Shown piece by piece: positions 45,926 through 55,245 of a stretch of 64,000 nt of DNA. The translations under genes were made by a program, and so were the position numbers. The first letter of the stretch is position 1. The number at the start of each line of letters is the position of its first letter. The notes under the pieces were generated by a model. The model was given only the letters and a program-made list of their open reading frames with translations. It made no database searches and was not told where the DNA came from. Origin of the DNA: Burkholderia pseudomultivorans (GTDB lineage: Bacteria; Pseudomonadota; Gammaproteobacteria; Burkholderiales; Burkholderiaceae); assembly GCF_902499075.1 (NCBI RefSeq), contig NZ_CABVPP010000033.1, forward strand, positions 1-64,000, written 5' to 3'.

Positions 45926-46867
45926 ATGCTTCGGTACGCGTTACGGAGATTCATTGCTACTGTGCCGGTCATGGTGTTTGTCGGCATATTCATTTTCAGC
46001 CTGTTGTATCTGGCGCCGGGCGACCCCGCCAGCATCATTGCAGGTGACCAGGCAACAGCAGAGGATCTCGAACGAATTCGGGCCTCATTGGGCCTCGATC
46101 GCCCATTTCTGGTTCAGTTCGGTGACTGGGCTTGGCGGGTGTTGCACGCAGATCTCGGCACCTCCATGTTCGCGTCGATGCCCGTGTCCGACATGATTGC
46201 GCAGCGCGCGGGTGCCACGGTATCGCTGTTGTTGCTGACGCTTACCCTGACCCTGATTGTCGCCATTCCTTTGGGCGTGCTCTCGGCCTGGCGGGTCGGG
46301 TCATGGTTTGATCGGATGATCATGGGGTTTGCCGTCGCCGGATTTTCCATCCCCGTATTCGTGATTGGCTATCTACTTGCATTCGTTCTTTCACTGCACA
46401 TGCAGTGGCTGCCGGTTCAGGGTTACGCCCCGCTCCGCGACGGCGTTTGGCGGTGGCTCAAGCATTTGATTCTGCCGGCGTTGACGTTGAGTTTCGGATA
46501 CATCGCCCTCGTTGCGCGGATTACGCGAGCGTCGATGCTCGAAGCAATGCGGCATGATTGCGTGAGAACGGCACGGGCAAAAGGCGTGGGAGCCGCTCGC
46601 ATTCTCTTCGTGCATGCGCTGAAGAATGCGGCCATTCCCATCACGACCGTCGTGGGCCTCGGCATCGCCAGTCTGATCGGAGGGGCCGTGGTAACGGAAA
46701 GTGTTTTTGCTATTCCGGGAATCGGACGTCTGACAGTGGACGCCATTCTGCGCCGCGACTATCCGATTATTCAGGGCGTCGTCCTTCTCTTTAGTTTCAT
46801 TTACATGATCATTAATCTGTTGATCGATATCTCCTACACCATTCTTGACCCACGGATCAGATATTGA
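45926..46867 (+). CDS. DppB-like ABC permease
   Basis: A 313-residue permease with an N-terminal helix (RRFIATVPVMVFVGIFIFSLL), the family stretch LAPGDPASIIAG, and the coupling loop VRTARAKGVGAARILFVHALKNA. It closes with TILDPRIRY, typical for DppB. Its stop overlaps the region of the next start, within 3 bases. Confidence 0.93.
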   Translation: MLRYALRRFIATVPVMVFVGIFIFSLLYLAPGDPASIIAGDQATAEDLERIRASLGLDRPFLVQFGDWAWRVLHADLGTSMFASMPVSDMIAQRAGATVSLLLLTLTLTLIVAIPLGVLSAWRVGSWFDRMIMGFAVAGFSIPVFVIGYLLAFVLSLHMQWLPVQGYAPLRDGVWRWLKHLILPALTLSFGYIALVARITRASMLEAMRHDCVRTARAKGVGAARILFVHALKNAAIPITTVVGLGIASLIGGAVVTESVFAIPGIGRLTVDAILRRDYPIIQGVVLLFSFIYMIINLLIDISYTILDPRIRY

Positions 46868-46869
46868 AC

Positions 46870-47772
46870 ATGCGATCCCTGCATCTGACATTGCTCGAGA
46901 GCGAGGCCGGTGAAGAGCTATTTCCGCCCGCCGTTCGCCGTCGAGGAACATGGGGTTGGATAAGGCGCCACCCGATCATGGTCATTGGCGTGCTGATTCT
47001 CGGACTCCTGATCTTGTCCGCGATTTTCGCGCCCTTGATCGGCACGGTCGACCCCACGACCATCTCGCCCGTTCAGCGAACGCGCGTGCCGAGTGCAGAG
47101 CACTGGTTCGGCACCGATATGCTCGGGCGCGACGTGTATTCGCGCGTCATCTACGGAACCCGCGTATCGCTTGTCATTGGATTTTCGGTGGCCGGTCTAT
47201 CCGTGGTCCTGGGCATGATCGTCGGCCTTTTCGCAGGCTTCAACCGATGGGCTGATGGCATCGTCATGCGCGCGATGGACGCCTTGATGTCGATCCCTCC
47301 GATTCTGTTGGCTATTGCGCTGATGGCGCTCGCCCGGGGCGGGATAGCCAACGTGGTGTTTGCCATCACGGTTTCGGAAATTCCTCGCGTTGCGCGCCTT
47401 GTCCGGGGTGTAGTGCTGTCTCTGCGGGGGCAGCCGTTCGTGGAGGCCGCAGTAACCACCGGCACATCGACAACGAAAATCATTATCCGGCATATCCTGC
47501 CCAATACAGTGGCTCCGGTTATCGTCCAGGCGAGCTATATCTGTGCGGCGGCGATGGTAATAGAGGCGGTTCTGTCATTCATCGGTGCGGGCGTTCCGCC
47601 GACCACCCCCTCGTGGGGAAATATCATGGCCGGGGGGCGTGCGCTCTGGCAGGCGAAGCCGTACATCATTTTCTTCCCTGCCGTATTTCTATCTCTGACC
47701 GTGCTTTCCATCAATCTGCTCGGAGATGGTCTAAGAGACTGGCTCGACCCGAGAATGATAAAGGAATCCTGA
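46870..47772 (+). CDS. DppC-like ABC permease
   Basis: A 300-residue permease. A cytoplasmic N-terminal tail precedes helix 1 ([20 protein letters not shown]), then [21 protein letters not shown], the DppC signature, and [23 protein letters not shown], its coupling loop. It ends [12 protein letters not shown]. The start is taken at ATG 46870; a TTG two codons earlier overlaps the previous stop. Confidence 0.93.
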   Translation: MRSLHLTLLESEAGEELFPPAVRRRGTWGWIRRHPIMVIGVLILGLLILSAIFAPLIGTVDPTTISPVQRTRVPSAEHWFGTDMLGRDVYSRVIYGTRVSLVIGFSVAGLSVVLGMIVGLFAGFNRWADGIVMRAMDALMSIPPILLAIALMALARGGIANVVFAITVSEIPRVARLVRGVVLSLRGQPFVEAAVTTGTSTTKIIIRHILPNTVAPVIVQASYICAAAMVIEAVLSFIGAGVPPTTPSWGNIMAGGRALWQAKPYIIFFPAVFLSLTVLSINLLGDGLRDWLDPRMIKES

Positions 47773-47775
47773 GCG

Positions 47776-48735
47776 ATGGCGCTACTCGAAATAGAAAATC
47801 TCCGGGTGCATTTCAAAACCCCGGACGGCGTCAACCGTGCGGTAGACGATATCTCGTTCTCGGTCGACGAAGGGGAGACGCTGGCAATCGTTGGCGAATC
47901 CGGCTGCGGAAAATCCGTTACTTCGATGTCGATACTGCAGTTGCTGCCACGGCAATCGGTGCGCACGGCCGGCAGGATCAGCTTCCAGGGTCGGGATCTT
48001 CTCGCCATGACCGAGCGCGACATTCGCGGGATCCGCGGCAACAGCATCTCCATGGTGTTCCAGGAGCCGATGACAAGCCTGAATCCGGTGATGACGGTCG
48101 GAGCGCAGATTGCGGAATCGCTGCGCCTGCATCAGAAACTGGACAAGGTGCAGGCTAATGCGCGTGCCGTAGAAATGCTGAAGATGGTGGATATTTCCGC
48201 CGCCGAGCGCAGGGCACTGGAATATCCGCATCAGCTGTCGGGCGGCATGCGGCAACGCGTGATGATTGCGCTGGCTCTCGCATGCAACCCGAAGCTCTTG
48301 ATCGCCGATGAGCCGACCACCGCACTCGACGTGACGATTCAGGCCCAGATTCTGGACCTGATGCAGGAACTCAAAAATCGCACTGGTGCAGCGGTGATTC
48401 TGATTACGCACGATCTGTCGGTGGTCAAGCAGGTCGCCCATCGTGCAATGGTGATGTACGCGGGGCGCAAGGTCGAGGAAGCGCCGGTCGGCGATCTGAT
48501 GGCCCATCCGCTCCATCCGTATACGCGCGGCCTGCTCGATGCGATGCCGAAGCGCAACTCGGGTTTGCGGCGGCTAGTGGAAATCCCTGGCACCGTACCG
48601 AATCTCAAACAGCGGATTCCAGGGTGTCTGTTCGCGAGTCGTTGTGCGTATGCGCGGGATGTATGCAGAACGACGGTGCCTGCTCTTGAAGAGAGGGCCA
48701 CGCATCATATCGTGGCCTGTCACTTCCCCCTCTAG
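47776..48735 (+). CDS. DppD-like ABC ATP-binding subunit
   Basis: A 319-residue ATPase: Walker A GESGCGKS (about 38-45), Q-loop [10 protein letters not shown], signature [14 protein letters not shown], Walker [13 protein letters not shown], switch ITHDLSVV. The C-terminal oligopeptide-transporter extension has paired cysteines ([17 protein letters not shown]) as expected for family 5 importers. It begins 3 bases after the DppC stop. Confidence 0.94.
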   Translation: MALLEIENLRVHFKTPDGVNRAVDDISFSVDEGETLAIVGESGCGKSVTSMSILQLLPRQSVRTAGRISFQGRDLLAMTERDIRGIRGNSISMVFQEPMTSLNPVMTVGAQIAESLRLHQKLDKVQANARAVEMLKMVDISAAERRALEYPHQLSGGMRQRVMIALALACNPKLLIADEPTTALDVTIQAQILDLMQELKNRTGAAVILITHDLSVVKQVAHRAMVMYAGRKVEEAPVGDLMAHPLHPYTRGLLDAMPKRNSGLRRLVEIPGTVPNLKQRIPGCLFASRCAYARDVCRTTVPALEERATHHIVACHFPL

Positions 48736-49733
48736 TGGCGGCTGACATGACCTATTTGCTCGAAGTCAGAAATCTTAAGAAATACTATCCGGTGCGCAGC
48801 GGCCTGATGGGCCAAGTGAGTTCTCAGGTCATGGCTGTCGATGGTGTTTCGCTGCATGTCGCAAAAGGGGAAACGCTGTCGCTGGTGGGTGAGTCCGGCT
48901 GCGGCAAATCGACCGTCGGTCGCGCAATCCTCCGGCTTTTCGATTTGACGGAAGGCGAGGTTCTGCTCGACGGCCGCCGGATCGACACACTTTCCGAGCG
49001 TGAGCTACGCCCGCTGCGTCGCGATTTGCAGGTGGTCTTTCAGGATCCGTTTGCGAGCCTGAATCCTCGGCGTACGGTGCGCCAGCATCTCACGGAGCCG
49101 ATTCGGAATTTTGAACCCAGGATAGCGAAGGACGAATGCGAAAGCCGCGTACAGCAACTGCTGGCTCTCGTACGCCTTCCTGCCGACGCTGCGGACAGAT
49201 TGCCTCATGAATTTTCTGGTGGCCAACGACAACGCATATGTATTGCCAGGGCTTTGGCGTCGAAGCCGCAGGTCATTATCTGCGACGAGGCCGTATCGGC
49301 ACTCGATGTCTCGGTCAAGGCACAGGTCGTGAACCTGCTTCAGGACCTCCAGAAGGAACTGGGCCTGGGGCTGCTTTTCATCAGCCACGACCTGGCAATT
49401 GTGGAACATATGACCCATCGTGTCGCCGTCATGTATTTCGGACGTATTGTCGAGCAGGGGGACGCCGGATCCGTCTTCGGTTCACCGCAGCACCCTTATA
49501 CGCACGCGCTGTTGTCGGCGGCGCCCGATCGTGAGCCTGGGGCCGAGAGAATTGTGCTCAACGGCGATCTTCCGAGTCCAATGAACCCGCCTTCGGGGTG
49601 TCACTTCCACGCGAGGTGCCCGTATGCGTTCGATCGTTGCAAGTCCGAGTCACCGGCTTTGACGGAGCGCGCGCCTGGCCACTTCGCTGCGTGTCACCTT
49701 CAGATGTTCAGTGACGGGAATACCGTTAGCTGA
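48735..49733 (+). CDS. DppF-like ABC ATP-binding subunit
   Basis: A 332-residue ATPase paired with DppD: Walker [22 protein letters not shown], signature SGGQRQRICIARAL, Walker B VIICDEAVSALD, and the Cys-rich C-terminal CHFHARCPYAFDRC. GTG 48735 overlaps the last base of the DppD stop (TAGTG). ATG 48747 is an equally possible start, four codons later. The EAVSALD of Walker B is the DppF form. Confidence 0.92.
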   Translation: MAADMTYLLEVRNLKKYYPVRSGLMGQVSSQVMAVDGVSLHVAKGETLSLVGESGCGKSTVGRAILRLFDLTEGEVLLDGRRIDTLSERELRPLRRDLQVVFQDPFASLNPRRTVRQHLTEPIRNFEPRIAKDECESRVQQLLALVRLPADAADRLPHEFSGGQRQRICIARALASKPQVIICDEAVSALDVSVKAQVVNLLQDLQKELGLGLLFISHDLAIVEHMTHRVAVMYFGRIVEQGDAGSVFGSPQHPYTHALLSAAPDREPGAERIVLNGDLPSPMNPPSGCHFHARCPYAFDRCKSESPALTERAPGHFAACHLQMFSDGNTVS

Positions 49734-49803
49734 TCGACCGGGCCGGTCTTCGGCCGAGCCTGCTTTCCATTGGCTTTTCCAGCAACTTTTTACCGGATCT
49801 GAA

Positions 49804-51570
49804 ATGAAAGAAGACCAATCCGCGCTCGATAACGGCAAGACCTGCACCGACGACAACGACAAGAGCACGTTGCTGCCGAATGGCGAGAAGATGAATCGCT
49901 TCGGATTCCGCGCCCCCAACGATCCGCGCAGTGTCAAGGCGTTTAATCTGGGCCGCTCCAGGACTTTCCCGATGCTGGCGGACGACGTGTGGGGGGACCG
50001 GTACTGGTATGACGCGCCATCCGACGATCCGGAGTGGCCGGACGTCCACACCTATACAGATTCTATGACGTATGCGCCGGGTGAGACCGTGTTGTTTCGT
50101 ACGTGTACGCATGCGAAGCAATGGTCGCTGGAAATCGTGCGGGACGGTTTGAAGCCGGAGAAGATTGCGCGTTGGGAAGACCTCGAAGGTCAGTGGGCAC
50201 CGACGCCGCGCGACGCCTCGAAAATCGGTTGTGGCTGGCCCGAAAGCCACCGATGGACAATTCCTCCTGATACGCGGTCGGGATTCTACAAAGTGATTTC
50301 GACGTGCCTGCGATCAGACGGAACACGATACGTTCAATTCCACTTTTTCGTCGTCCGGCCGACCAAGGCCACCCAAACTTCCAGGCTTCTGATGGTTCTG
50401 CCGACCTCGACATGGATCGCGTACAACAACTGGGGCGGCTCGAACTACTATGCCGGCATTGACGGGGAGACTCAAAACCGTTGGTCGCCAATTCTCAGCA
50501 CGCAGCGCCCCTGGTCGCGAGGTGTTGTCTGGCTCCCCGACAACGCGCCGCGTCTTGTCACTGATGCACCTGCCGAAGGTCCTGCCGCTCCCCGTTACCA
50601 GACGAAGGAATGGAGTTACGCCAATGGCTTCGGATTTTTCTATGCGGCCGCAGGCTGGGCGTTCTACGACCGCCATTTCCTTTGCTGGGCGGAGCGCGAG
50701 GGAATTGCCCTCGACATGATCACCCAGCATGATCTGCACTTTCATTCCGGGATTCTCGACGACTACAAGGCGCTGGTTATCGTCGGGCACGACGAATACT
50801 GGTCCTATGAAATGCGCAAGCACGTGGATGCGTTCGTCGATCGAGGCGGTAACGTCGCCCGCTTCGGTGGCAACTTCGCTACGCAGGTGCGGCTCGAAGA
50901 AAATGGCGATCGGCAGGTTTGCTACAAGGATCGCGCACTTCGCGAAGACCCGGTGCGCGATACCGATCAGAAACACCTGTTGACTGCGAACTGGGATAGC
51001 CCGCATGTTGCCTACCCGGGGGCTCAAACCATGGGTGTCAACTCGAGCCAAGGGATTTATGGGGGGTGGGGTGGCTTCGCACCGTATCACTCGAAAGGCT
51101 TTACAGTCTATCGGCCGGACCACTGGGTATTCGCAGATACGAAGTTAACGTACGGCGATGTGTTTGGAGACAAGGCCCGCATCTTCGGCTACGAGGTCGA
51201 CGGACTGGATTACACGTTCCGCCAGGGACTCCCATATCCGACCGGTAGCGATGGTGCTCCTCGGGAGGTCGTGATTCTGGCTATGGCCCCTGCCGTCAAG
51301 GCCGAGACGATGTTTGCGGAGGAGGGCTGGCGCTACTACCTCGGCAACACCGACATGCTCGCCTCGGCGCAGGCCATGTACGGCGATACGTCACCCGAGT
51401 CCGTGCGGAAAGTGCAATACGGTTCCGGGATGCTCGTATATATGCCGCGCGGAAAAGGAGAGGTTGTTTGTGGAGCGACCTGTGATTGGGTGATGGGGCT
51501 GGCACGTAACGATTACTTCACGACCCGGATCACGCTGAACGTCCTCAAGCGCTTCACCGAGGACCGCTGA
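49804..51570 (+). CDS. N,N-dimethylformamidase large-subunit homologue
   Basis: A 588-residue protein resembling the large (beta) subunit of N,N-dimethylformamidase and related DMFA2 C-terminal proteins. N-terminal 200 residues look like a lectin or carbohydrate-binding-type beta domain (APGETVLFRTCTHAKQWSLEIVRDG). Then comes the conserved core LMVLPTSTWIAYNNWGGSNYY, DMITQHDLHF, ALVIVGHDEYWSYEMRKHVD and GGNVARFGGN. Characterised DMFase uses an unusual tyrosine-bound mononuclear iron, and tyrosines of the YNNWGG and HDEYWS blocks are candidate ligands. No small subunit is visible nearby. It follows the ABC operon by 70 bases and may hydrolyse an imported amide. Confidence 0.83.
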   Translation: MKEDQSALDNGKTCTDDNDKSTLLPNGEKMNRFGFRAPNDPRSVKAFNLGRSRTFPMLADDVWGDRYWYDAPSDDPEWPDVHTYTDSMTYAPGETVLFRTCTHAKQWSLEIVRDGLKPEKIARWEDLEGQWAPTPRDASKIGCGWPESHRWTIPPDTRSGFYKVISTCLRSDGTRYVQFHFFVVRPTKATQTSRLLMVLPTSTWIAYNNWGGSNYYAGIDGETQNRWSPILSTQRPWSRGVVWLPDNAPRLVTDAPAEGPAAPRYQTKEWSYANGFGFFYAAAGWAFYDRHFLCWAEREGIALDMITQHDLHFHSGILDDYKALVIVGHDEYWSYEMRKHVDAFVDRGGNVARFGGNFATQVRLEENGDRQVCYKDRALREDPVRDTDQKHLLTANWDSPHVAYPGAQTMGVNSSQGIYGGWGGFAPYHSKGFTVYRPDHWVFADTKLTYGDVFGDKARIFGYEVDGLDYTFRQGLPYPTGSDGAPREVVILAMAPAVKAETMFAEEGWRYYLGNTDMLASAQAMYGDTSPESVRKVQYGSGMLVYMPRGKGEVVCGATCDWVMGLARNDYFTTRITLNVLKRFTEDR

Positions 51571-51618
51571 AATCACTCGGCGATCACTGCGCGGGTCGAT
51601 CTGACGGCTGTCTAATCG

Positions 51619-51628
51619 GATAAATATC
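51619..51628. promoter_or_regulatory. GATA-nn-TATC motif before the aminotransferase
   Basis: GATAAATATC repeats exactly the motif found twice before the ABC operon. It lies in an AT-rich 215-base gap between the amidase-like gene and the aminotransferase, so a separate promoter for the downstream genes is likely. Confidence 0.4.
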
Positions 51629-51785
51629 GAACTTGAATCTGAATGTTTTAGTGAATAATAAGAAGTTAGAAATACTAAAATTTTTATAATTGACGAGAAT
51701 TAATCGATTGAAATCATGTTCCCGCTCGACAAGCTTGCCGGACGGGAACGACCACCCTTTAACTGAACATAGGGGAAACATCATC

Positions 51786-53084
51786 ATGTGGACGAACGCG
51801 CAAAACCTGGCTCTTCTGGAGCGGGCACGAGCCGTCATTCCTGGCGGTATGTACGGGCACCAATCGACGGGTATGTTGCCCCGGGAGTTCCCGCAATACT
51901 TTCAGCGTGCATCGGGTTCCCGGCTTTGGGACGTGGATGGCAATGAGTACATTGACTACCTGTGTGCCTATGGTCCCAATCTCTTCGGGTATCGCAATCC
52001 CGTGATCGAGCAGGCTGCTATGGATCAGACAGTACAGGTCGACTCGGCAACGGGGCCGGCACCGGTTATGGTCGAGCTAGCGGAACTGTTGGTATCCATG
52101 ATCAGCCATGCCGACTGGGCGATGTTCTGCAAGAACGGCACGGATGCGACTTCGATCGCCATGATGTGCGCGCGTGCTTACCGCGGGCGCAACAAAATCA
52201 TTGCCGCCCGTGGCGCGTATCACGGATGTGCGCCCTGGAGCACGCCACTGCGCGCGGGCACGACGCACGAGGATCAGGCGAACGTCATTTTCTTCGATTA
52301 CGACGATATCGAAAGCCTCAACCAGGCGGTGAAGAAAGCGGGTAGCGATCTCGCGGGCATCATCGCCACACCTTTCTGGCATGAGGTATTCGTCGATCAG
52401 TTCCTGCCGACGAAGGCGTATGCGCAAGCCGTTCGTCGGCTTTGCGACGAACACGACGCACTGATGATTGTCGATGAGGTTCGCGCGGGCTTCCGATTGT
52501 CGCGTGATTGCTCGTGGGGCGAATTCGGCGTGCAACCGGACCTGAGTGCCTGGGGTAAAGCGATCGCTAACGGCTACCCGCTGTCAGCGGTCCTGGGCAG
52601 CGAGAAGGTGCGCCAGGCGGCTTCCAGTATTTACGTGACGGGCACCTTCTGGTTCCAGGCCGTACCCATGGCCGCCGCAGTGGCCACGCTCAAGATTATT
52701 CGAAGTACAGACTATCTAAAGCATATCCAGGAAATCGGTGAGCAGTTTCGTGTCGGGCTTGAGGGACAGGCGTCGGCAGCGGGCTTCCGGCTTCGTCAGT
52801 CGGGGCCAAGTCAGATGCCGCAAATCCTGTTCGAGGACGACCCCGATCTGCGTGTCGGCTATGCGTGGGCCAGGGAGACTCTGAAGGGCGGCATCCTCGT
52901 ACACCCCTACCACAACATGTTCGTCTCGGCGGCGATGACCACCGATGACGTAAGGAAGTCGCTCGATGCGACGGCCCGTGCATTCGAGCTGATCAAGCGC
53001 GAACGCGACCATCTCCCGGCGCCTACGAATGCCTCGCTGCTGAAGCGCCTGGAGATGAAAGGCCGCCTCCCGGCTCATGCGTGA
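51786..53084 (+). CDS. Class III aminotransferase (glutamate-1-semialdehyde aminomutase-like)
   Basis: A 432-residue PLP enzyme of the GSAM-like branch. The cofactor lysine is Lys258 in SAWGKAIANGYPLSA, the cofactor aspartate lies in LMIVDEVRAGFR, and FCKNGTDATSIAMMCARAY is the GSAM-type substrate and phosphate loop. A true hemL is unlikely here, because the gene is in an accessory catabolic cluster and the N-terminus differs. It probably transaminates an amino-polyol or amino acid derived from the imported compound, giving a ketose or aldehyde for the adjacent transketolase (inference). AGGGGA lies 12 bases before the ATG. Confidence 0.9.
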   Translation: MWTNAQNLALLERARAVIPGGMYGHQSTGMLPREFPQYFQRASGSRLWDVDGNEYIDYLCAYGPNLFGYRNPVIEQAAMDQTVQVDSATGPAPVMVELAELLVSMISHADWAMFCKNGTDATSIAMMCARAYRGRNKIIAARGAYHGCAPWSTPLRAGTTHEDQANVIFFDYDDIESLNQAVKKAGSDLAGIIATPFWHEVFVDQFLPTKAYAQAVRRLCDEHDALMIVDEVRAGFRLSRDCSWGEFGVQPDLSAWGKAIANGYPLSAVLGSEKVRQAASSIYVTGTFWFQAVPMAAAVATLKIIRSTDYLKHIQEIGEQFRVGLEGQASAAGFRLRQSGPSQMPQILFEDDPDLRVGYAWARETLKGGILVHPYHNMFVSAAMTTDDVRKSLDATARAFELIKRERDHLPAPTNASLLKRLEMKGRLPAHA

Positions 53085-53095
53085 GGGCCGAGACC

Positions 53096-53977
53096 ATGAC
53101 GAACAAGACCGAACGTGGTCTCGATGTCGGCAAATACATGTTGACCGACGATGAGACCGCCAGACTCAGGGACCGCGCAAAGTTTATCCGTCTGGAGACC
53201 ATCAGACTCATCGAAATCGCGAAGGTCGGACACTACAGTTCCGTGTTTTCCGCCGCCGAGATATTCGCAGCCTTGTACTACGACGTGATGAACATTCGCG
53301 CCGGCGAGCCCCGATGGGTCGATCGCGATCGCTTTCTGATGGGGAAGGGCCATGCGGCTGTCGGATTGTTTCCGATTCTTGCAGACCATGGATTTATCGA
53401 TAAGGAAACGCTGAACGGCTATACCCGCCTCGGCAACCCGCTCGGCGACCATCCGGACATGACGAAGGTTCCGGGCGTCGATTTCAGTTCCGGCTCGATT
53501 GGCCACGCATTGTCCAATGGTGCGGGCATGGTCACAGGCGGCCGAATCGACGGGCGCGATTTCAACGCTTTCGTGATGCTTGGCGACGGCGAGATGCAGG
53601 AAGGGCAGGTTTGGGAGGCCGCATTGTTTGCCGCTCACCACAAGCTTTCGAAACTTGTCGCGATCGTGGATCGCAACGGCTACCAGCTGGATGGCGAGGT
53701 GGATTCGATCATGGGCATCGAAGATCTGGCCGCGAAGTGGCGTGCTTTCGGCTGGGAGGTTCATGAGGTCGATGGTCATGACGTGGCAGCCCTGACGGCG
53801 CTTTTGCGGGCATTGAAGGCCGACGCGACCCGTACGGGGCCGGCCTGTGTAATCGCGCGCACAGTGAAGGGAAAAGGCGTCTCGTACATGGAAACGGAGC
53901 CCGGCTGGCATCTCGGCTATCTGGCTCCCGTCGACGCACAGGCGGCAATCGAAGAAATCAAGCAAACGCTTATCTGA
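53096..53977 (+). CDS. Transketolase N-terminal (TPP-binding) subunit
   Basis: A 293-residue protein equal to the N-terminal domain of transketolase. The TPP-binding motif is GDGEMQEGQVWEAALFAAHH through IVDRNGYQ, and GKGHAAVGLFPILADHGF and GSIGHALSNGAGM are typical. GTG 53081 would overlap the aminotransferase stop (GTGA), but ATG 53096 with GAGGG upstream is preferred. It works with the C-terminal subunit encoded next. Split transketolases occur in dedicated catabolic or biosynthetic clusters, separate from the housekeeping pentose-phosphate enzyme. Confidence 0.93.
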   Translation: MTNKTERGLDVGKYMLTDDETARLRDRAKFIRLETIRLIEIAKVGHYSSVFSAAEIFAALYYDVMNIRAGEPRWVDRDRFLMGKGHAAVGLFPILADHGFIDKETLNGYTRLGNPLGDHPDMTKVPGVDFSSGSIGHALSNGAGMVTGGRIDGRDFNAFVMLGDGEMQEGQVWEAALFAAHHKLSKLVAIVDRNGYQLDGEVDSIMGIEDLAAKWRAFGWEVHEVDGHDVAALTALLRALKADATRTGPACVIARTVKGKGVSYMETEPGWHLGYLAPVDAQAAIEEIKQTLI

Positions 53978-53988
53978 GGATTCTCGAC

Positions 53989-54978
53989 ATGGTAAAACTT
54001 CTCTCACCTGATAGCTGGCAGTACCGGCAACTAAACGAAACAACGCCTGGACTCACTGCGCTGTCGGATGCGCTGATCGAACTGGTCGACGACGGGCATC
54101 CCGTGGTCGCCGGCACCGCCGATCTGCAGTATTCAAACGGGCTTCGGAAATTCGCGACCACCCATCCCGAGCGCTTCATTCAGTTCGGTATTTCCGAGCA
54201 GAACATGGTGTCGGCGGCCGCCGGTCTCGCTACCACGGGCAAGATGCCGTTCGTCGCAACCTTCGCGTCGTTCCTGGGGCTCCTGTGCTGCGAGCAGATT
54301 CGCATGGACGTTGCCTATTGCAAGCTCCCCGTGCGTCTGATCGGACACCATACTGGCATTTCACTTGGTTTTTATGGTACGTCGCATCACGCGACCGAGG
54401 ACATCGGAACGATGCGTTCCATCGCGGGGCTAACCGTGATTTCACCTGCGGACGCACCGCAATTCAAAGCCGCAATCAAGGCTTCGGTGGATTGGCCGGA
54501 ACCTGTCTACTTTCGTATCGGTCGTGGCCGCGATCCGCAGATTTACCAGGAAGGCATTGAATTCAAAATCGGGAAGGCAATCGAGCATCGTCAGGGACAC
54601 GACGTAACGTTGATCGCATGCGGCATGGCTGTAAAGTCCGCACTCGATGCAGCGATTGCCCTGGAGGCCAACGGAAAATCGATAGGAGTCTTAGACATGC
54701 CGACGATCAAGCCGATCGACCGTGAGGCTGTCATTCGCGCCGCATCGCGATCCCGGCTGTTGATGACGGTCGAGGAGCACAACGTGATCGGTGGACTGGG
54801 CTCGGCAGTCGCCGAAGTGCTGGCAGACGAGGGGCTTGGCACCCGTCTGGTTCGACACGGGATCAAGGACGAATACAGTTTGATTGCACCGCCCACGCAT
54901 CTCTATCGACACTATGAGCTCGATGCGGAGGGTCTGGCCGGGGCCGTCGCGCGGGCTCACATGAGTCAACGGAGATAG
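53989..54978 (+). CDS. Transketolase C-terminal (pyrimidine-binding) subunit
   Basis: A 329-residue partner of the preceding gene, starting 11 bases after it with TGAGGA upstream. FGISEQNMVSAAAGLATTGKM carries the catalytic glutamate that activates TPP, and GVLDMPTIKPIDREAVI is the C-terminal domain. Together the two subunits should transfer a two-carbon ketol unit. Donor and acceptor are unknown, and the aminotransferase next door suggests a ketose made by deamination. Confidence 0.93.
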   Translation: MVKLLSPDSWQYRQLNETTPGLTALSDALIELVDDGHPVVAGTADLQYSNGLRKFATTHPERFIQFGISEQNMVSAAAGLATTGKMPFVATFASFLGLLCCEQIRMDVAYCKLPVRLIGHHTGISLGFYGTSHHATEDIGTMRSIAGLTVISPADAPQFKAAIKASVDWPEPVYFRIGRGRDPQIYQEGIEFKIGKAIEHRQGHDVTLIACGMAVKSALDAAIALEANGKSIGVLDMPTIKPIDREAVIRAASRSRLLMTVEEHNVIGGLGSAVAEVLADEGLGTRLVRHGIKDEYSLIAPPTHLYRHYELDAEGLAGAVARAHMSQRR

Positions 54979-55245
54979 TCCGGAAACATCCGGAAATCGA
55001 CGACGCTGGATGGTATGGCTGAATCGAATTAAGCAGCATGGACCCGAGGCGGAAAATCGATTATTACGATACGTGAACCATGGTGTGGTGAATTTGCCGT
55101 GGTAGAGGAATTGGTCGTTAGTTTTACGAATTTGATTTAGATATGCTAATAAAAAGTATGAATGATCGAAGGGGGGGTGGGATGCGAATCCATACCCCTT
55201 CAGATATTTCAATAAATAGTCGTAAATGTCTATTGGAGATCTGCC

